64,000 nucleotides of DNA from Chaetoderma sp. LZ-2023a (Eukaryota; Mollusca; Caudofoveata; Chaetodermatida; Chaetodermatidae), in assembly GCA_034401795.1 (NCBI GenBank), contig CM067372.1, positions 33,149,045 to 33,213,044 of the forward strand, written 5' to 3'. Below the pieces are notes generated by a model, which was not told where the DNA came from, ran no database searches, and was given only the letters and a program-made list of their open reading frames with translations. This document shows, one piece after another, positions 1 to 12,720 of this stretch. Position 1 is the first letter of the stretch. Each line of letters begins with the position of its first letter. Made by a program: the position numbers and the translations under genes.

Positions 1-1664
1 ATCAGGTAAATGGCAGCTCTGGCGGTCACTGACCACGTGTATTCATTGACTAGAGGCAGTACGAGACCTTTAGCGTCGGAACAAAAGTACCAGCTGATGT
101 TGTACATGGGGATATCAGAATCATTTGTAGCCATGTTGGGTGCGGTTCCTCGTGCAGACCAGGGTGTCGTGTCTGGCTGTCTACTCTTTCACGAGTGTGG
201 ATGGGTGTGTTCCGATGGAATCAAGCATTATCATCTTCTCAGCGTGTCGGATTCTGTCATAGAAAAGAAAAGATCATCATCGATTGCATAGTTCACTTAG
301 AAGATCACGCGACGACATTCATCCATGAAGCGATGCTGTCGCGTGTTCTTACTCACCTCACCTTATCGGGTATAATACCATCATGGATATTATTGACAGG
401 AAAAAAACCCGGAAGCGAAGGTGTGAGAGCATTCGTGAGGCAGGAATCAGCATAGGGTGGAGTCAGAGAGCTCGGACTAATTAGATTCACGCAACACTTA
501 AAGCGCGTATTGTTTACTTGCAGTGATAGGGGAGCGCTATTAATTAAGAGCGTTTAATATCGCGGCAATGCTCGCTTACCGATATGAATATTTAATATTG
601 AAGTTTATATAGATATATTAAAATAACTACTTAGTATTAACCCACTCCACCCACACTCCCGCACCCACCCCGAACAGCAGGAATGGTGGCACGTCATCTA
701 CCTTCTTTGTTAATTCTGGGAAATACATGTTTTATGGCACCTAAGGCTGTTGGCTTCAAACACTTATAATTATTACAACACTAGAAATTCGCAGCAGCAA
801 GTAGTGACGTAATTTGCTACGCCAAATATGTGCCGTGGTGGAAAATTGCAGGTATGGCTAGTTAAATGCTATTTTACTAGGTCTATAATATGTATACAAG
901 GTATCAATCATGATGTGATATTAAAGCAAACCTCTACAATTCACGAAAAGTAGAACAAAGATTATAATTAATGAAATTTAAAAAAAATGCTGTGTTAGTG
1001 CCTTGGTGTCCGTATTCATAGAGAATTTTTATTGCGATATTATATTCTGTTTTGGAGCATTAGCGTACACATTGATCAGTTGATTCGCGTAAACTTAATT
1101 TTTATATGCACGAAAGTGTCCTATGAATGATAACTCAGAACATCAATCGTGGAGATGCCTAGACGCCGTCGAGACAAAATATAATTCATTTGCTTCTCTA
1201 GCTCGTCGTTCATCAAAGAACGTCAAGATCAAAGATTAGCGGCTCCCGAGATTCGCGACACGAACAGCGTAATGTCACGCGGACACTTTGTACCGCTCAG
1301 GACTACTAGTGAAACAGGCTATTTTCTTCGTGAAACTATGAGGAATGGTAAAATGACTCATATCGTTTTAAAAGGATAAGAATTTTACAAAGTGTTTCTA
1401 AACAATGCGTAAACATACACTCACAAGCTTCAGCAGTGCTCTTAAAGTTATTTGAGAAACGTTGGCTCTTAAACAGCATTCTTAAAGCGGATAGAAAGCT
1501 ATTTGCGCGATTGTTCCTCACTACAGAGTCGAAGAACGAAAATACAGTACAGCTCCAGGGCTAGATTATCCACTAGGCTAACTAGGCTGCAGCCTAGGGC
1601 CTCGCTCCTAAGGGAGCCTCGCTCTTTAACGATTTGCTGCCTAAGCCAGCCAAGAACAGCCTTT
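1..1664. other. AT-rich DNA without recognisable gene
   Basis: Only short open frames are present (93 residues or fewer). They overlap one another and carry no recognisable domain. A C/G-rich stretch at about 1,550-1,640 (around AGGCTGCAGCCTAGGGCC) looks like decayed transposon end sequence, but no terminal repeat or target duplication could be paired. Confidence 0.5.
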
Positions 1665-1760
1665 ATACTTGTCTTGAGAAATATCCATTTGCAGACCACG
1701 AGAAGACTATTTTTGAAAATTTACCACTGGAATAACTGGCTCGGTAACCAGTATTTCTGA
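1665..1760. repeat. Truncated foldback MITE, family A
   Basis: This is one arm of the palindromic family seen in full at 11.2, 38.5, 38.9 and 39.7 kb. It has the shared segments CTTGAGAAATRTCCATTTGCAGACC, TTTTTGAAAATTTACCACTGG and AATAACTGGCTCGGTAACC. The returning arm is missing, so this copy is truncated. Confidence 0.6.
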
Positions 1761-2259
1761 GCTGTACTGTAAAGCCATTTTCACACATGACGAAAACTTA
1801 CATGTGTGCAATTTTGCATACATGTAAATTTTACGAGGTATGTAGGCTAAAGAGTAGATTGGCTGAGCATTCACATGACTTCTAACACTAGATGCCAATA
1901 GTGAATTTACTTCAGTTACAAAGTCGTATCCGGGAATATTTTTTACTACAACGAAGAGGAATGGTGTCATACAATGTAGCCTATGCATTGGTTTGAATCT
2001 CAAAAAGGGAAGTGGTTGTGGGAGGCATTTGATGACAGTCAATAGTTAGAAAGCTTTAGAATGAGAAATGAGACACACGATTTTCTGGGTTCTGAATATG
2101 AATCTAGTTAAATGCCAAAGAACAAGTCAGTAGGCCTACATAAAGCTAGTAATCCTACAGAACAATTGGCTATCACCGTATATTGGCTTGCCTGTTCTGC
2201 GGAACGTTGAACAGTTGCCAATCATTACTATTGGCGAGAAATTTCGTCAGTTTAGAGAT

Positions 2260-2745
2260 TGGTTCCGTTATTCCATCTGTCTGTCTGTGCCTTTGCCTGT
2301 TTGGCAAATGTCCAATCTCGGTTAAGTTTTTGGCTTAGCTCCACGTATCTTATTATGTCTTAGGATTGTTTCACCCCATTGGGACAAAACTTGGACGCCT
2401 GCTTCCCTATATCAAGAGGATGAAGCAAAATGATATTGAGTTCAAAGGTCAAGGCCACCGTTACATTCGTATAAATCTTTATGGGTTCCGGTTACATTTT
2501 TGGTTTTGTTCAACATAACATCTTATATCTCAAGATTTATTCAGCCCATTGTGACTAAACTTGGACGCATGGTTACATATATCAAACCAGATGCAGTGCA
2601 ATCATATTTAGGTCACGGTCATGGTGGCCTTGGTATAGAACGTCTTTTCAGAATTGACTCACCCTACTTGAATTCAATGTTGTCACATGTTTACCTATAT
2701 CAGGTGGATGAAGTGCAATGATATTGAGGTTAAAGGTCATTGTAC
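2260..2745. repeat. Degenerate tandem repeat, unit about 160-170 bp
   Basis: Related phrases recur along this stretch: AAACTTGGACGC at about 2,390 and 2,558, GATGCAGTGCAATSATAT and GATGAAGYRMAATGATATTGAG at about 2,418, 2,590 and 2,706, and RAGGTCAAGGCCACCG near GGTCACGGTCATGG. The unit is noncoding. It resembles GGTCAAGGTCA-type tandem repeats that I recall as common in mollusc genomes (memory, not checked). It ends where the 45-bp minisatellite region begins. Confidence 0.55.
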
Positions 2746-4292
2746 AATTTGATTTGTATAAAATACAGACTTTAACAATTAGGTTCTTCTGCTTAACTCT
2801 ACTTGCTTTTATTTCAGAATTGGACAAATTATTGGAATTAAGCGCGGCGATACAGTTACCTCAACCAGTAGGAGCAGCAGACATAGGCACGGCGATACAG
2901 TTACCTCAACCAGTAGGAGTAGCAGACATAGGCACGGCGATACAGTTACCTCAACCAGTAGGAGCAGCAGACATAGGCACGGCGATACAGTTACCTCAAC
3001 CAGTAGGAGCAGCAGACATAGGCACGGCGATACAGTTACCTCAACCAGTAGGAGCAGCAGACACAGACACGGCGATACAGTTACCTCAACCAGTAGGAGC
3101 AGCAGACATAGGCACGGCGATACAGTTACCTCAACCAGTAGGAGCAGCAGACATAGGCGCGGCGATACAGTTACCTCAACCAGTAGGAGCAGCAGACATA
3201 GGCGCGGCGATACAGTTACCTCAACCAGTAGGAGCAGCAGACATAGGCGCGGCGATACAGTTACCTCAACCAGTAGGAGCAGCAGACATAGGCGCGGCGA
3301 TACAGTTACCTCAACCAGTAGGAGCAGCAGACATAGGCACGGCGATACAGTTACCTCAACCAGTAGGAGCAGCAGACATAGGCGCGGCGATACAGTTACC
3401 TCAACCAGTAGGAGCAGCAGACATAGGCGCGGCGATACAGTTACCTCAACCAGTAGGAGCAGCAGACATAGGCGCGGCGATACAGTTACCTCAACCAGTA
3501 GGAGCAGCAGACATAGGCACGGCGATACAGTTACCTCAACCAGTAGGAGCAGCAGACATAGGCACGGCGATACAGTTACCTCAACCAGTAGGAGCAGCAG
3601 ACATAGGCACGGCGATACAGTTACCTCAACCAGTAGGAGCAGCAGACACAGACACGGCGATACAGTTACCTCAACCAGTAGGAGCAGCAGACATAGGCAC
3701 GGCGATACAGTTACCTCAACCAGTAGGAGCAGCAGACATAGGTACGGCGATACAGTTACCTCAACCAGTAGGAGCAGCAGACATAGGCACGGCGATACAG
3801 TTACCTCAACCAGTAGGAACAGCAGGCATAGGCACGGCGATACAGTTACCTCAACCAGTAGGAGCAGCAGACATAGGCACGGCGATACAGTTACCTCAAC
3901 CAGTAGGAGCAGCAGACATAGGCACGGCGATACAGTTACCTCAACCAGTAGGAGCAGCAGACCTAGGCACGGCGATACAGTTACCTCAACCAGTAGGAGT
4001 AGCAGACATAGGCACGGCGATACAGTTACCTCAACCAGTAGGAGCAGCAGACATAGGCACGGCGATACAGTTACCTCAACCAGTAGGAGCAGCAGACATA
4101 GGCACGGCGATACAGTTACCTCAACCAGTAGGAGCAGCAGACATAGGCACGGCGATACAGTTACCTCAACCAGTAGGAGCAGCAGACATAGGCACGGCGA
4201 TACAGTTACCTCAACCAGTAGGAGCAGCAGACATAGGCACGGCGATACAGTTACCTCAACCAGTAGGCGTACCAGACATTCAGATTTTTTAA
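2718..4292 (+). other. Open frame through the minisatellite (possible repeat-protein exon)
   Basis: One frame stays open for 524 codons and would encode a 15-residue repeat, TAIQLPQPVGAADIG, about 32 times, ending GVPDIQIF and then a stop. Just upstream is a pyrimidine-rich run ending TTTTATTTCAG at about 2,818, which could be a splice acceptor. A 45-bp period is divisible by three, so one stop-free unit keeps the whole array open, and openness is therefore weak evidence for coding. Most unit variants would change an amino acid (A/T, V/A, I/L, DIG/DTD), which does not suggest purifying selection. The peptide has no signal or membrane segment and matches no family I recognise. Expression is unknown. 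Confidence 0.25.
2847..4281. repeat. 45-bp minisatellite, about 32 units
   Basis: The unit starts GCGATACAGTTACCTCAACC and repeats with an exact 45-bp period from 2,847 to the last, partial unit starting at 4,242 (31 periods). No indels are seen between units. Variation is confined to a few positions: GGCAC/GGCGC, GGAGC/GGAGT, one ACCTAGG, two ACACAGACAC units and one AACAGCAGGCA. Blocks of identical variants sit together (for example GGCGC units at 3,157-3,290 and 3,380-3,475), as expected from recent unequal exchange. The copy number may be under- or over-assembled. Confidence 0.95.
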
Positions 4293-4870
4293 GTCAAGGT
4301 CCAAAAATATTCATAGCGCAAAATTTCATATATGCAAATGCGTGTGGTCCACACTAGATGCAAATTTGCTCCCTGTCTAAATGTAGTCACCTATGTATTT
4401 GCATTCACGTGACGACCATAGATTTAGGATATATTGGCTAGATGGCTCATGCGCATACCCTCACTATGGGGACAGTTGTCGACCGCATGTGGTCAGTTCA
4501 GTAAACCGGCAGTGTGCCTGAACGTGTATTTTAAGATTTTGACTCGTTGAAGTAAGCTGTAACTAACAGCTGATCAACACTTGTGTTCATTTAATCTTGG
4601 CAATTTGTCACAAACTATCCGCCAACAGTGACGTTGCTCACTGATCTTCTCATTCTTCTGGCTAAGTGTCCGGTCCAATCGCTACGCGCTGTCATACCGT
4701 GTCAGCCGACAGAATACTGGAACTCTAATTTTCCGGTAATCAGAAGAGAGGCCGAGCAGAAATGTTTTAACGTTGCCGTGATCTCTCTACACTGGCAGCC
4801 AGACTCAACCAGACTCTCATGACCAGAGTTCCTATATTTTTATCGCAAATAACTAACTACTGCTACAAGC
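4293..4870. other. Intergenic stretch, nothing recognised
   Basis: Flanks of the minisatellite and the LINE fragment. A 64-codon open frame at 4,628-4,822 has no recognisable domain and no splice context that I can support. Confidence 0.4.
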
Positions 4871-4874
4871 AGAA

Positions 4875-5525
4875 CCGCAAGCAGACGTAAACATCGAACA
4901 AGCCTATGAGAACACACCAGACGACTATACTCCACTCAACTCTCCAATTACAAGCCAAGTAATTTCTAAATCTATTAAACGCCTGAAAACCAACAAGGTA
5001 GCGGGGCCAGATAGAACATTGAATGAGTATATAAAATCAACAGAACATATCATGATTAATACATATACAATTTTATTTAATAAAATACCAGATTCTGCAA
5101 TAATCCTCGATTCATGGACCGAAGGTGTCATTATACCTATTTACAAACGGAAGGGTGACATGAATGTACCCAACAATTATAGACCGATTACTCTACTCAG
5201 CTGCCTAAGGTAAGATTTTTACGGCCATACTAAGTAACAGAATAAATGAATTCCTGGAAAATAGTAACAAATTATCTGAAAGTCAAGCTGGATTTAGAAG
5301 GGAATATTCCAGTATTGACCACATCTTCACACTTTGCACTATTTCAGAAATATTAAAAAACAAACACAAATGACTGTTCTCCTGTTTCGTCGATTTTCAA
5401 AAAGCTTTTGACTCAGTGTGGTGCAACGGTCTTTGGGTAAAACTGGGCCAATATAATATTACTGGTAAAATTTTTAATGCAATTAAAAGTATGCATAATA
5501 ATTCACCAATCATCTTTCCTAAATC
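4875..5525 (+). pseudogene. LINE reverse transcriptase fragment
   Basis: This is the N-terminal part of a non-LTR retrotransposon reverse transcriptase, which copies element RNA at a nicked target. The visible blocks are KRLKTNKVAGPD, then WTEGVIIPIYKRKGD followed by NNYRPITLLSCL (the RT finger region), then SQAGFRREYSSIDHIF and DFQKAFDSVW (motif A with its catalytic Asp). The frame is broken after LLSCLR at about 5,210 and by an in-frame TGA at about 5,370 before the motif A block. The fragment stops before the YADD motif. It resembles Jockey/CR1-superfamily proteins. The same kind of element supplies the 3' fragment at 9.4-10.0 kb, but whether the two were one insertion is not known. Confidence 0.88.
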
Positions 5526-5529
5526 ACTG

Positions 5530-5940
5530 CAATGAATACATATTCATCATTGTCTCACCCTCACACAGATAATCTCAGATTAATATTTATTAATGTTTTG
5601 TCGAAATTCAGAAATTGTACATCTAAGTTAACATGAGAATTAAAATTCACGAATCTCACATTGTCCATTCCTACCGTACCTCGCCAGATCGAATCCATAT
5701 CATTATTGTCTCATCTAATCGCTGCAATTAATATCCATCAAAGTTTTGTCTAAATCCAGTAATTGTACGTCTAAATAAATAATCTGAGGTGGAATTCGCA
5801 AATCACAGAGTTAATATTCATCAGTGCCGAAAATCCAATAACTATACATACAATCATGTAAATTTAACTTTGACTCGATTTCCCGAATGCTATTGTCTAC
5901 TATCACATAGTACGTGTATTCATCATTTCTCGCTTGCGCT
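5530..5940. repeat. Degenerate tandem repeat, unit about 150 bp
   Basis: The blocks ATTGTACRTCTAA (5,613 and 5,762), AATATTYATTAATGTTTTGTC / AATATCCATCAAAGTTTTGTC and AATTCRCGAATCTCAC / AATTCGCAAATCACAG recur at an offset of about 149 bp. No protein is encoded. Confidence 0.45.
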
Positions 5941-5978
5941 GATAATCGTTGAAGTTAATATGCTTCAATGTCGCTGCT

Positions 5979-6016
5979 ATCATCATCATCATCATCATCA
6001 GAATCTTCATCAATCT

Positions 6017-6087
<71 letters not shown>
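5979..6087. repeat. (ATC)n and (CT)n microsatellites
   Basis: An ATC/TCA run occupies about 5,979-6,000. A long pure CT run occupies about 6,017-6,087. The open frames that cross it in several phases (Ser-Leu or Arg-Glu runs) are artefacts of the repeat. Confidence 0.95.
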
Positions 6088-6091
<4 letters not shown>

Positions 6092-6159
6092 ATCTGTGCA
6101 TTTCATTCTATTTGTGATACAGGTACGTGAGATAGGAAGGCAACTCCTTTGAACCTCCA

Positions 6160-8990
6160 CGATAGAAACTGTAGGACAACATCTGGAGCTATTGATCCTG
6201 CCATACAGGTGATCTCGAGCTGGACATCATCACCAAGGCGCCAAACATTGGTCTCTAGAGGAATTGGTCTGTTGGGCTGAACCTCCAGGCTACGCTGTCA
6301 GAAGGCTGCCTGGTAATTAGCTCGGATAGCGTGCATTTGAAGACAGTCTCTACACGGTGATAACTGTCATAATTCAGCATATCCATTCTTAGATCTGAAT
6401 AGTTGGTAACGCATCTCGTATACCTCGGTAATGTCGGATCGAGCAACATACAGATGGCACGTGCACTCTTCCAGGCAGCTCACTAGTTCAGGCGTCAGTG
6501 ATCCGTCTTCTCCTAATTTAGCAAATGTTTTTTGGTACATGGTATTCCCTAGAATCTTCAGAGCAGCATCTTTTCCACGACCACTTAAAGCATTAACTGT
6601 GTCACTGTCCTGTCGGACTTAGCTACATGTACATCACTCATTACATAATTGATGATGGCATCATACACGCCATATACCTGATCAACAAACTGGATTTATC
6701 AATACATGTAGGATGCCATTCGGATGGCTAAAATTAAGCTATGCTCCAATTCGTGTAGGGCTTGACAAAAATTAGATTGCTATGACATCTATAGTGAGTT
6801 TCGTCATTTTGTTCATTTTCTCTAATCTTTCCATCAGCTCAAACCAGCAGAGTTGTTGCTAACTTAGAAGCTCATCAGACATTATCGGATAATCAGTCAC
6901 ATACAGTGCATGCTTTTCCTAGCAATGCATACATACATCTTTCCCAACTACTGTGACATCTTTGGTTATATCAGTGAACCTGGTGCGCGTTGTATATCCC
7001 ACTTAACAAACATATTGCAATCTATTCTACTCTGGAATACCAAACATAAGCTAATGACATCTGTGTCCTCAGCAATGGTGATGATTGATGAGACGTCAAC
7101 CGATGCATGTTTGCAGTGAAATAAGATGCGAGTATCTGCCACTTCCTGTGATATTTTTAGATCATTCACATCTAATATCTCGTCACATGTGATCTTTGAA
7201 CATATGTCTTCATAGGTAACGTAGAGAATATTGTCACCAAATAGCTGCCGTTGATGTGGTTCTTGCTACTGTTTGGCGATGAATGTGATTAGCTTGGTTT
7301 GGCCTCGCAGGCCTCGCAGGATAGGAGACATCTCCACTGCTGTATCTTAATTATTATGCCCTGTTGGTGAATCGGATGCCTGTGTCTGAGCCCATATATG
7401 TCCTTTCCGCATCTTTGATTGACAGTGGTATCATCTGGGAAAACTGTTTGTGATCACTTTTCAGGCTTTAATAATGGCATCTTGATAACCTGCTTTTAAT
7501 GTTGTCAAATGTTTTCAAATGCATTCTTGGAAGAAGTTCAAGAAGTGTTTCCACCTTTCCACTCAATTTATCTGAAAATCTCTATATGCCTCGTCCCATT
7601 TTTTTGTGCCGTTTGGAGGTATACCGTGACTGCTGGTGATGCCATAGCTCCAGTTGAAATGCTGATCGGTTCTAAGGTACCATTACCGAATGGGTGTGTC
7701 CAGGTGGTTTCCATCAGATCTAATCCTTATGAAAGTGGGAAGTGCTGAGATTAGCATGCCTGAGACATTAGCTGCTGCTGCTGCTGCTTACCTAGGTCAT
7801 ACTTCTTAGCTGCTTGAGGGTAGAACCTCTATATTCCGGTGTAAGATAGTACCTGCTGACCGCATCCCGCTTGAGACTGAAACCACCTGCTGTCTGTGTG
7901 TGCTTGTTCACAGTTTCCTCTAGTGTCTGGTCAACCGAGATTCTTCCGAAGGTGTTGCTCTCACGCAGTTTAACAACAAATTCACCTTGTCTCGTGTTAC
8001 CATATACCTCAGGATGTGTCTTTGATAGCCTGGTCATCTGGCAGTAGTATATGGACAAGTACCTGCATAATTCCGCTTGTCATATGCGAAGCACCAATGG
8101 ATTATGGGCCTAATTGCAGCGAGACGGAACAGCCAATTACCTTCTCTAGACGCTCGCATTGGCACGACGAGAACTTCCAGCATATCGATAAATGGCATCC
8201 AGACTGGTGTGAGTTGATCACAATTGTGGAGATAATCTAGATACGCATTGAAGAGATGGAGTATCTTGACACCATCTAGCGTAGCTCTGTAAACATTAGC
8301 CTGGAGCAGCTGGACTTCCTTGATTGTTTCTGTCAGATGTTCCAGATCTTCCAAGTGATATTCATCCAGCCATGGGTAGAATCCTTTCCATGCCAGCCTT
8401 AGTAGTGCCTCATACACCAACGTGTATAGTCGAACTCCGGGGTTGTAACTGCGGCCTTCAAGGATATGCTTATTGACATTTCTGCTATTACTCCAGATTC
8501 CACAGAGATGTCACATAATCCAGCTGAGCCAAATCACTTGCTTATGATGGTTAGAAAATTGCACACCCATTCTCAGGACAGTTTTCTAATGAAATTCCTT
8601 GTGCTTCCAAGTAATCTCTGCAGTCTTAGCATACAATGTCTGGTCAAGGACACATACTCTTTCATTCAAATGTAATGTATTCTTGATCTTCAGCACCTGG
8701 TTCAGTATTTTAGAGACAGTTTACATTTGTGTAGCAGGTACATTTATTGTGGGTAGTTAGCCAACTGTATCCTTTGTGACTGTTATGACATCATGTGATG
8801 ACTGATGTCATCACGTGTTGGCATGTTGAAACTTGTCCACGAACTGATAGACTGATCTAAAGTGTCGGTTTGTCTTGCGAAAGACCACAATATGTTATTA
8901 ATCTCTGTACCTTTAACTGCTGGCTCATAATCCAGGTGAAGTGGTTTTGCGATTGGTGGGCCTAGCTGTTCCCCAGCATTATAAGCAGGT
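6160..8990 (-). pseudogene. Decayed copy of an uncharacterised multicopy invertebrate protein
   Basis: Read on the minus strand from right to left, conserved blocks appear in collinear order across shifting frames. They are an ILWSFARQ / SSWTSFNMPTRDDI block (about 8,900-8,800), VLDQTLYAKTAEITWKHKE (about 8,630), LEGRSYNPGVR (about 8,450), an ALLRLAWKGFYPWL to RASREGNWLFRL to WCFAYDKRNYA stretch (8,420-8,050), HPEVY with GEFVVK and a VDQTLEETVNKHTQTAGG block (8,030-7,870), EVADTRILFHCKHA and AEDTDVISL (7,150-7,050), then SDTVNALSGRGK, LEECTCHLYVA, MRYQLFRSKNG and PCRDCLQM (6,620-6,310). I recognise this order from large unnamed proteins found in many copies in molluscs, cnidarians and lancelets. 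Their biochemical role is not known to me. Several stops, frameshifts and an inserted repeat at about 6,612-6,898 show the copy is dead. Block positions are approximate. Confidence 0.75.
6612..6898. mobile_element. Repeat inserted in the pseudogene, shared with 45.6 kb
   Basis: Starting at CGGACTTAGCTACATG and ending near GATAATCAGTCA, this segment is nearly identical to 45,620-45,893. It interrupts the pseudogene exactly between the residues encoding a GCD-like motif and SDTVNALSGRGK, so it is an insertion. Its ACTTAGCTAC...CATCATTCATTA part resembles the arms of the 19.8-20.7 kb inverted repeat (ACTTATCTACGTCATTCATGA), so it may belong to the same family B. Target duplications are not clear. 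Confidence 0.65.
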
Positions 8991-9409
8991 GCTTCAAGGT
9001 GTACTGGCTGGATGCATGCGTCCGTCCGTATGGACAGACAGACAGACAGACTGGCAGACGTACTGAGCAGTAGAGGGAGAGGCAGACAGACAGACTTGTT
9101 GGAGCTACAAATACACTTATTTTACCCATCCACCCAACATATTGTTTAAAATTATGATTAAATATGTGATGCAGACAAAATAAGTGTATATTTACCGCCT
9201 GGTGATAAAATCTTTATAAAAATTAGTTATATTACAACTATTATATCGGTCTTGTTTTGTGCTCCAAGATGTACCAATATCCAGCCTGACTCATGGACTA
9301 TAAAGGTTAAGTGCAGTACACGAAAATACATGATATACGGTGAGATGAAATATCGATACAAATAGTGATACAACGCATGATAACATACTGGCTAAAACTG
9401 ATTTCAAGG
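8991..9409. other. Intergenic stretch with short GACA repeats
   Basis: GACA runs lie at about 9,034-9,050 and 9,083-9,094. Otherwise this is AT-rich sequence in which I recognise nothing. Confidence 0.45.
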
Positions 9410-10015
9410 AAACAAACTAAACTTGCAGCTAAATTATACAAGTACGTCTTACTAGACTCGCAACAAAAGGTACACAATACAGATGGCTAAAGCCTATAAA
9501 ACCGATACTAGACAACACAGGGCACAGCCACCTCTGGAGGAACCAAGTAATACATAAACAAACACAAACAACAATAACCAAAAATCTTGAGGTTCAATTT
9601 ATACAGTCATGGCACGCACAAATGAATGAATCATGGAAAGGGAAAATATATAACAGTTTAAAAATAAATTGGGGAAGGAAGGATATCTCTTAAAACTTGG
9701 CGATAGAAACAAAATACTGTTTACAAGATTTAGAGCAAGCATCCATTGTCTATCAATGAAAAATGAACGGTGGGATGGAACTAACAGAGCAGAACGCGTT
9801 TGCAACCTCTGTAATAAGAATGAAATCAGAGACGAGTTTCACTACTTATTCATTTGTGACTTCTTTCAAAATAAGCGGGTAAATATTTTGCTAAAATATT
9901 ATCGCAAAGGACCAAATTTCTTCAAATTTCTCCAACTCTTCTCAACACATAACAAGAAATTTCCAGCAAAGATTTGTCACTTAATTACAAAAACGAAAAC
10001 ATTTTCAACGCTGAT
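9410..10015 (+). pseudogene. LINE ORF2 C-terminal end
   Basis: Translation across two frames gives the C-terminal part of a non-LTR retrotransposon ORF2. A degenerate linker (KLAAKLYKYVLLDSQ, then SWHAQMNESWKGKIYN) is followed from 9,669 by GYLLKLGDRNKILFTRFR and the zinc-knuckle-like tail CNLCNKNEIRDEFHYLFIC (Cys-Cys-His-Cys). This CCHC tail is typical of Jockey/CR1-like ORF2 proteins. The frame breaks at about 9,480 and 9,670. There is no conventional poly(A) tail: the sequence passes straight into a CTA microsatellite at 10,023. Confidence 0.85.
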
Positions 10016-10022
10016 TAAATTT

Positions 10023-10099
<77 letters not shown>

Positions 10100-10208
10100 G
10101 CTGCTGCTGCTACTGCTGTTACTGCTTCTTCTACTACTGCTGCTGCTGCTGCTATTGCTGCTGCTGCTGCTACTGCTGCTACTACTGCTGCTACTGATTC
10201 TTGTTCTT

Positions 10209-10285
<77 letters not shown>

Positions 10286-10292
10286 GCTACTA

Positions 10293-10344
<52 letters not shown>
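10023..10344. repeat. (CTA)n microsatellite, 322 bp
   Basis: Almost pure CTA triplets, with an internal CTG/CTT-rich block at about 10,099-10,210. The poly-Leu, poly-Ser and poly-Val open frames on both strands arise only from the triplet repeat. It directly follows the LINE 3' end, so it may be an expanded microsatellite tail of that element. Confidence 0.95.
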
Positions 10345-11228
10345 AAGTGCTTCTTTTTTTTTTAGAAATAATAAAGTGAACTTGACGTCTATCATTTTTC
10401 AGTACCGTACGCCATAATTCCGTCTTCATCTATTTAAAATTGGTCATTATTTCAGTTGCTATAGTAACACTATTTCATGAAATAAATTAATGATAGTCAC
10501 TTAGATTATTCAGACGGTGTTTAATACTCACTTTCCAAGATGTTAACATCATGATATTCTTTTATTAACAAATTGTCAGTCACAACCACATATAGTTGCC
10601 AGATTATAAGAAGCGAGCAAAATTGGCGACCTTTTGACATTTGGTGACCTGATTACTCAATTGATTCGCATATAACGTGTATAACAACAACGGAAATGGT
10701 AGAGAGCCATAGGCTAAACGCAGCATTGTGGTGGTCTTTTACTAGTCTACTATGATGGTATCGACACCTATATCCATTTTTTCTACCCAACCCCCTTAAT
10801 ATGATCAGTTGGTCAAAACTGACAAAAAAACCATGTCCATATTTGGTAAACGCTAGAGGTATCAGAATGGTACCAAACTTTTTTTATTCATCAGTGACTG
10901 TCCAAAAATTAAGATCAAATAAAATCACCTTCCTGGTTGCGTTTACCTCGTTCTCAGCTTAGTCTAAATGAGGAAGTAGGCTGCATGGCAATGTTAATGA
11001 GCAATAACTGAATCGTTGCCATTCTCTAAGTTGGAGGGTAGCTAGATAGATTTATACATAAGTTACTATCTACACCAAATATGGCCAACATCTGGCGGTC
11101 CATAGATAAGGTCTGTATTGTGAAAATTCAGTTGACTCATGGTCAAATTCCATAGATATGCTCATTAGTTTGAAGCCTGCAGGATACAAGAGGGCCTACA
11201 TCTTTGTATGATATTTCATCATATTTAA
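10345..11228. other. Intergenic stretch, nothing recognised
   Basis: AT-rich DNA with only short open frames. No terminal repeats, domains or tandem units were found. Confidence 0.4.
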
Positions 11229-11443
11229 ACCCTTTAATATTCATATCAAACAAAAACGCCTTCTGCAGGTGTCTTGAGAAATGTCCATAAAATGCAGACC
11301 AAGAGAAGACAAATTTTTTTATTTACCACTGGAATGACTGGCTCGATAACCGAGCCAGTCATTACAGTGGTAAATGTTCAAAAATAATCTTCTCTTGGTC
11401 CGCAAATGGGCATTTTCTATGAGAAAATTGAAATTTTCTTGGT
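11229..11443. mobile_element. Foldback MITE, family A
   Basis: A long hairpin whose centre is TGGCTCGATAACCGAGCCAG. The arms continue outward through GTCATTMCAGTGGTAAAT, TTTTTTTATTTACCACTGG, AAGAGAAGAC / ATCTTCTCTTGG and GAGAAATGTCC / GGGCATTTTCT. The left end ACCCTTTAATATTC matches the CCCTTTAAC ends of better preserved copies, which have TTAA flanks like piggyBac. No coding capacity. Confidence 0.75.
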
Positions 11444-12720
11444 AAGAACTGAGTAAGTTTACAAAAATGTCTTAAACTGAATTGAAAACAAAATAGGCTT
11501 TTTCAAAATGGCTGCCAATATGCTGTTTGTCCCGATCAACGTGAAACTTGGTCAATATTGACTTGATTTGGTAGTAATTTAAAACTGGATTCAATGGTTT
11601 TCTAGAAACCCATGACATGCATAGGAATGTGCATTTTAGATATTTCAACCGCGACTACGTGTACAGTTAAAACCAAATCAACAACAACAACAGCAATGCG
11701 TAAGAACCACCATTTTATAGCATTTATAGGACTACGTGGGTTAGACATTGACACCAAAGATAAAAGGTCAAGGCTACCCTTAAGGTCGAAGTCACCAGGT
11801 TTGTTCTTTGCCAGAAATGAATATATGTTGGCCTGAACGGTTCAGCGGATATATTAGAAGTGACCCCATGACATCCAAGGTCACCCCTTTAACCAAAACG
11901 TTTGAACTGCTACTACTCCCACGTTTGTATCCCAAGGGAGCCGGTGACTTTGGTGTCAAAGGTCAAGGTCATTCCTTAGTGTCCAGATAACGCTTTATGT
12001 TATCAATGTTAGAAGTTTATATTTTAGTAGAAATGACCTCGACTTAAACACACGTGTTCAATGATCATATTAGAAGATACTGTATAACGTATATTGGTGC
12101 CGAGACAGAGGTGCACATCCTTACAGGGAGATGGTGAAATTTTTTTTATCAAAATAGCCCCAAAATCGTTTTTCCTCTGATCGACCAGAACTTTGATAAA
12201 CTCCTAATTGCTATGATTTCTTGATGCCTCTAATAGTTTTCGAGATATCTGTTTTTCCTTTACTCAAAATGCCCCCCCCCCCCCTGGAAAATATAGGAAA
12301 CGTATGATAGCTATTTTAAATTGCATTCATCCTCGAGTTTTAAACCGAATGACTAGAAACTTGGCATGTCTGTAGCCGATATTTGGACGTATGGTGTCAA
12401 TGTGTTAATCCTATTTTCCCTAGCATAATATACCCTATTCTAAAGGCTTACCGACGATATTAAGGTAATGATATTTAATTTTATAGATAAACATATTGTG
12501 ATATAAGCAGTTAACCATGTGAGGAAGAGGTCAGGCTGATCTGATTTTGTAAGAGTAAACAAGTAGGGCTAAGGTCAATTTTCCCACTTAAGGCGCTAAT
12601 AAATATTCAGACAACACATGTCTGTCTATGTTTCAACTAGCTGAACGGATATCACACTGTTACGGTACAAGCAGTGTTTTTCATGGCATCTACATTTTGG
12701 ATCTCCCAAGTACCCCACAC
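11444..12720. other. Intergenic stretch with decayed GGTCAAGGTCA-type repeats
   Basis: At 11,755-11,985 the phrases AAAAGGTCAAGGCTACC, GACATCCAAGGTCACCCC and TCAAAGGTCAAGGTCATTCC recur. They belong to the same broad repeat style as 2.3-2.7 kb. A C-run lies at about 12,272-12,284. No gene is recognised. Confidence 0.45.
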